From Deltaproteobacteria bacterium (lineage in GTDB: Bacteria; Desulfobacterota; Desulfobacteria; Desulfobacterales; C00003060): a stretch of 35,405 nucleotides of DNA. The stretch is from contig QMMN01000023.1 in assembly GCA_003647275.1 (NCBI GenBank), positions 1 to 35,405 on the forward strand. Direction: 5' to 3'. This document shows, in pieces, positions 34,427-35,405 of the stretch. The position numbers and the translations under genes were made by a program. Each line of letters begins with the position of its first letter. Positions within the stretch are counted from its first letter, which is position 1. The notes under the pieces are model-generated. The model saw nothing but the letters and a program-made list of their open reading frames with translations. It searched no databases and had not been told where the DNA came from.

Positions 34427-35405
34427 ATGAAAGCCATGATCTTGGCAGCAGGCCTCGGCACCCGCCTGTTGCCATTGACTGAAAAGAGACCAAAACCCCT
34501 ATTCCCGATCCTTGACCGCCCGTTGATCGATATCCTGATTCGCAGGCTTGAGCGATCAGGATGTGAGGCTGTCATCATAAACACCCACCATCTGGCCCAC
34601 ATGATTGATGAATTTGTCGAAATGGTTCAGCACTCATCAGGGATAAGGAAAACTGCTGAACGCAGGCCTCCAGCCATTTCCAAAGGCATTGGGGGCCAAA
34701 GAGAAGCGGCTTCCCTTATCCCTGGTGAGTTACAATCTGTGAAAGCACAGCCCTACGGCATCCCTGTTGTGACCCGCTATGAGCCAACGATCCTGGGCAC
34801 CGGGGGTGCCATTAAAAACGTTGAAGATTTCTGGAACGACGAGCCCTTCCTGGTCATCAACGGTGATATATTCACCAATATCGACCTTGGGGAGGTGTAC
34901 CGGTTTCATCTAAACCACAAACATCCTGTTACCTTGGTGCTTCACGACTGCCCGCCGTTTAATCATGTATGGGTGGATCAAATGGATCATGTAACGGGAT
35001 TCGGTGTGACTGAACCCTGTCCTCCAAGCCGTATTGCGCCACTTGAGGGGGCAAGGAGAACCGCTGAACGCAGGCCTCCAGCCACTTCCACCAAGGATAA
35101 CGGCATACCTACTAAAGGCATTGGAGGCCAAGGTGAAGCGGTCCTCCTTGCCCCTGATTTACATGAAAAAAGGCAAGAAGACGCAGGGGAAGATTACCGC
35201 AGGCTTGCCTTCACCGGCATCCACGTCCTTGATCCCCAGGTATTAAGCTTTATTCCAAAAGCGGCATTTTATAGCATCATCGACGCCTACTGTGAAATGA
35301 TTCGAGATGGGCTTACAATAAAGGGCTTTATCGCCCGAAACCACTACTGGCACGACATAGGCACAATGGCAGGATATCAAAAGGCCACAAAAGAAGCCCT
35401 TGCCC
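34427..35405 (+). CDS. sugar-phosphate nucleotidyltransferase with two embedded palindromic repeats (partial, runs off right edge)
   Basis: Open from ATG 34427 to the window end (326 residues so far). The core is a nucleotidyltransferase: AAGLGTRLLPLTEKRPKPLF, VINGDIFTNIDLG, LGTGGAIKN, LAFTGIHVLDPQ and a C-terminal YWHDIGTMAGY. It resembles mannose-1-phosphate guanylyl- or MurU-type enzymes of about 230-250 residues. Two segments, about residues 69-101 and 207-243, are not family sequence: both carry TAERRPPA and KGIGGQ and are encoded by palindromic repeats inserted in frame. They fall in predicted surface loops after HHLAHMIDEF and after GFGVTEP. It starts about 170 bases from gmd in the opposite direction. 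Confidence 0.85.
   Translation, partial: MKAMILAAGLGTRLLPLTEKRPKPLFPILDRPLIDILIRRLERSGCEAVIINTHHLAHMIDEFVEMVQHSSGIRKTAERRPPAISKGIGGQREAASLIPGELQSVKAQPYGIPVVTRYEPTILGTGGAIKNVEDFWNDEPFLVINGDIFTNIDLGEVYRFHLNHKHPVTLVLHDCPPFNHVWVDQMDHVTGFGVTEPCPPSRIAPLEGARRTAERRPPATSTKDNGIPTKGIGGQGEAVLLAPDLHEKRQEDAGEDYRRLAFTGIHVLDPQVLSFIPKAAFYSIIDAYCEMIRDGLTIKGFIARNHYWHDIGTMAGYQKATKEALA
34632..34730. repeat. coding palindromic repeat, copy 1
   Basis: Arms ACTCATCAGGGATAAGG (34632-34648) and its complement at 34714-34730 pair with one G-T. Inside, GGCCTCCA pairs with TTGGGGGCC. Reads in frame through the nucleotidyltransferase gene, giving RKTAERRPPAISKGIGGQ. Confidence 0.88.
35046..35156. repeat. coding palindromic repeat, copy 2
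   Basis: Arms GGGGCAAGGAG (35048-35058) and CTCCTTGCCCC (35144-35154) are perfect complements. Core sequence GCTGAACGCAGGCCTCCAGC is identical to copy 1, and the right core differs by few bases. Reads in frame as RRTAERRPPATSTK then KGIGGQGEA. Confidence 0.88.

Overview
The window looks like a piece of an anaerobic deltaproteobacterial (Desulfobacterota, sulfate-reducer-like) chromosome. This is inferred from gene content: a 2-oxoacid:ferredoxin oxidoreductase / HdrA gene cluster whose HdrA appears to be a selenoprotein, many Shine-Dalgarno-led genes with GTG or TTG starts, and palindromic and heptameric intergenic repeats. No rRNA or species-level marker is present, so the assignment is an inference.

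Positions 1-11,850 are an accessory, defence-type region. A leftward operon (8203 to 118) encodes a TcmP-like Rossmann protein, an SPL-like radical SAM protein, a large beta-class DNA methyltransferase, a type III-like helicase/PD-(D/E)xK restriction enzyme and an EVE-domain protein. To its right lie an orphan HigA-like antitoxin beside a decayed toxin, a gene-poor stretch with a structured-RNA candidate, a decayed WYL regulator, and an intact AbiEi/AbiEii type IV toxin-antitoxin pair. The region stops at a tRNA-Arg(ACG) gene.

Positions 11,980-24,422 are mostly housekeeping: tRNA-Arg(ACG) divergent from tadA, the deaminase that edits its anticodon, then a DUF6485 protein, an EI24/CysZ-like membrane protein, RNase D, an MBL-fold hydrolase, a small conserved-looking protein, two hotdog thioesterases, a duplicated-domain membrane protein, cysS, ispF, gpmI, a YkgJ-like cysteine-cluster protein and a histone-H1-like DNA-binding protein. 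Several palindromic, MITE-like elements sit between these genes.

Positions 24,514-29,828 form a leftward redox operon: korA, a korB-gamma fusion, a two-cluster ferredoxin, and HdrA fused to an MvhD-like domain. An in-frame UGA in hdrA is best read as selenocysteine. Together these could link 2-oxoacid oxidation, ferredoxin and a low-potential electron-bifurcating flavoprotein.

Positions 30,221-35,405 hold a GalU-like nucleotidyltransferase, ksgA/rsmA, the GDP-L-fucose genes gmd and fcl, and a second sugar-phosphate nucleotidyltransferase that runs off the right edge. The last gene carries two in-frame copies of a palindromic repeat inside its coding sequence. With the selenoprotein HdrA and the defence operon, this is one of the most notable observations in the window.
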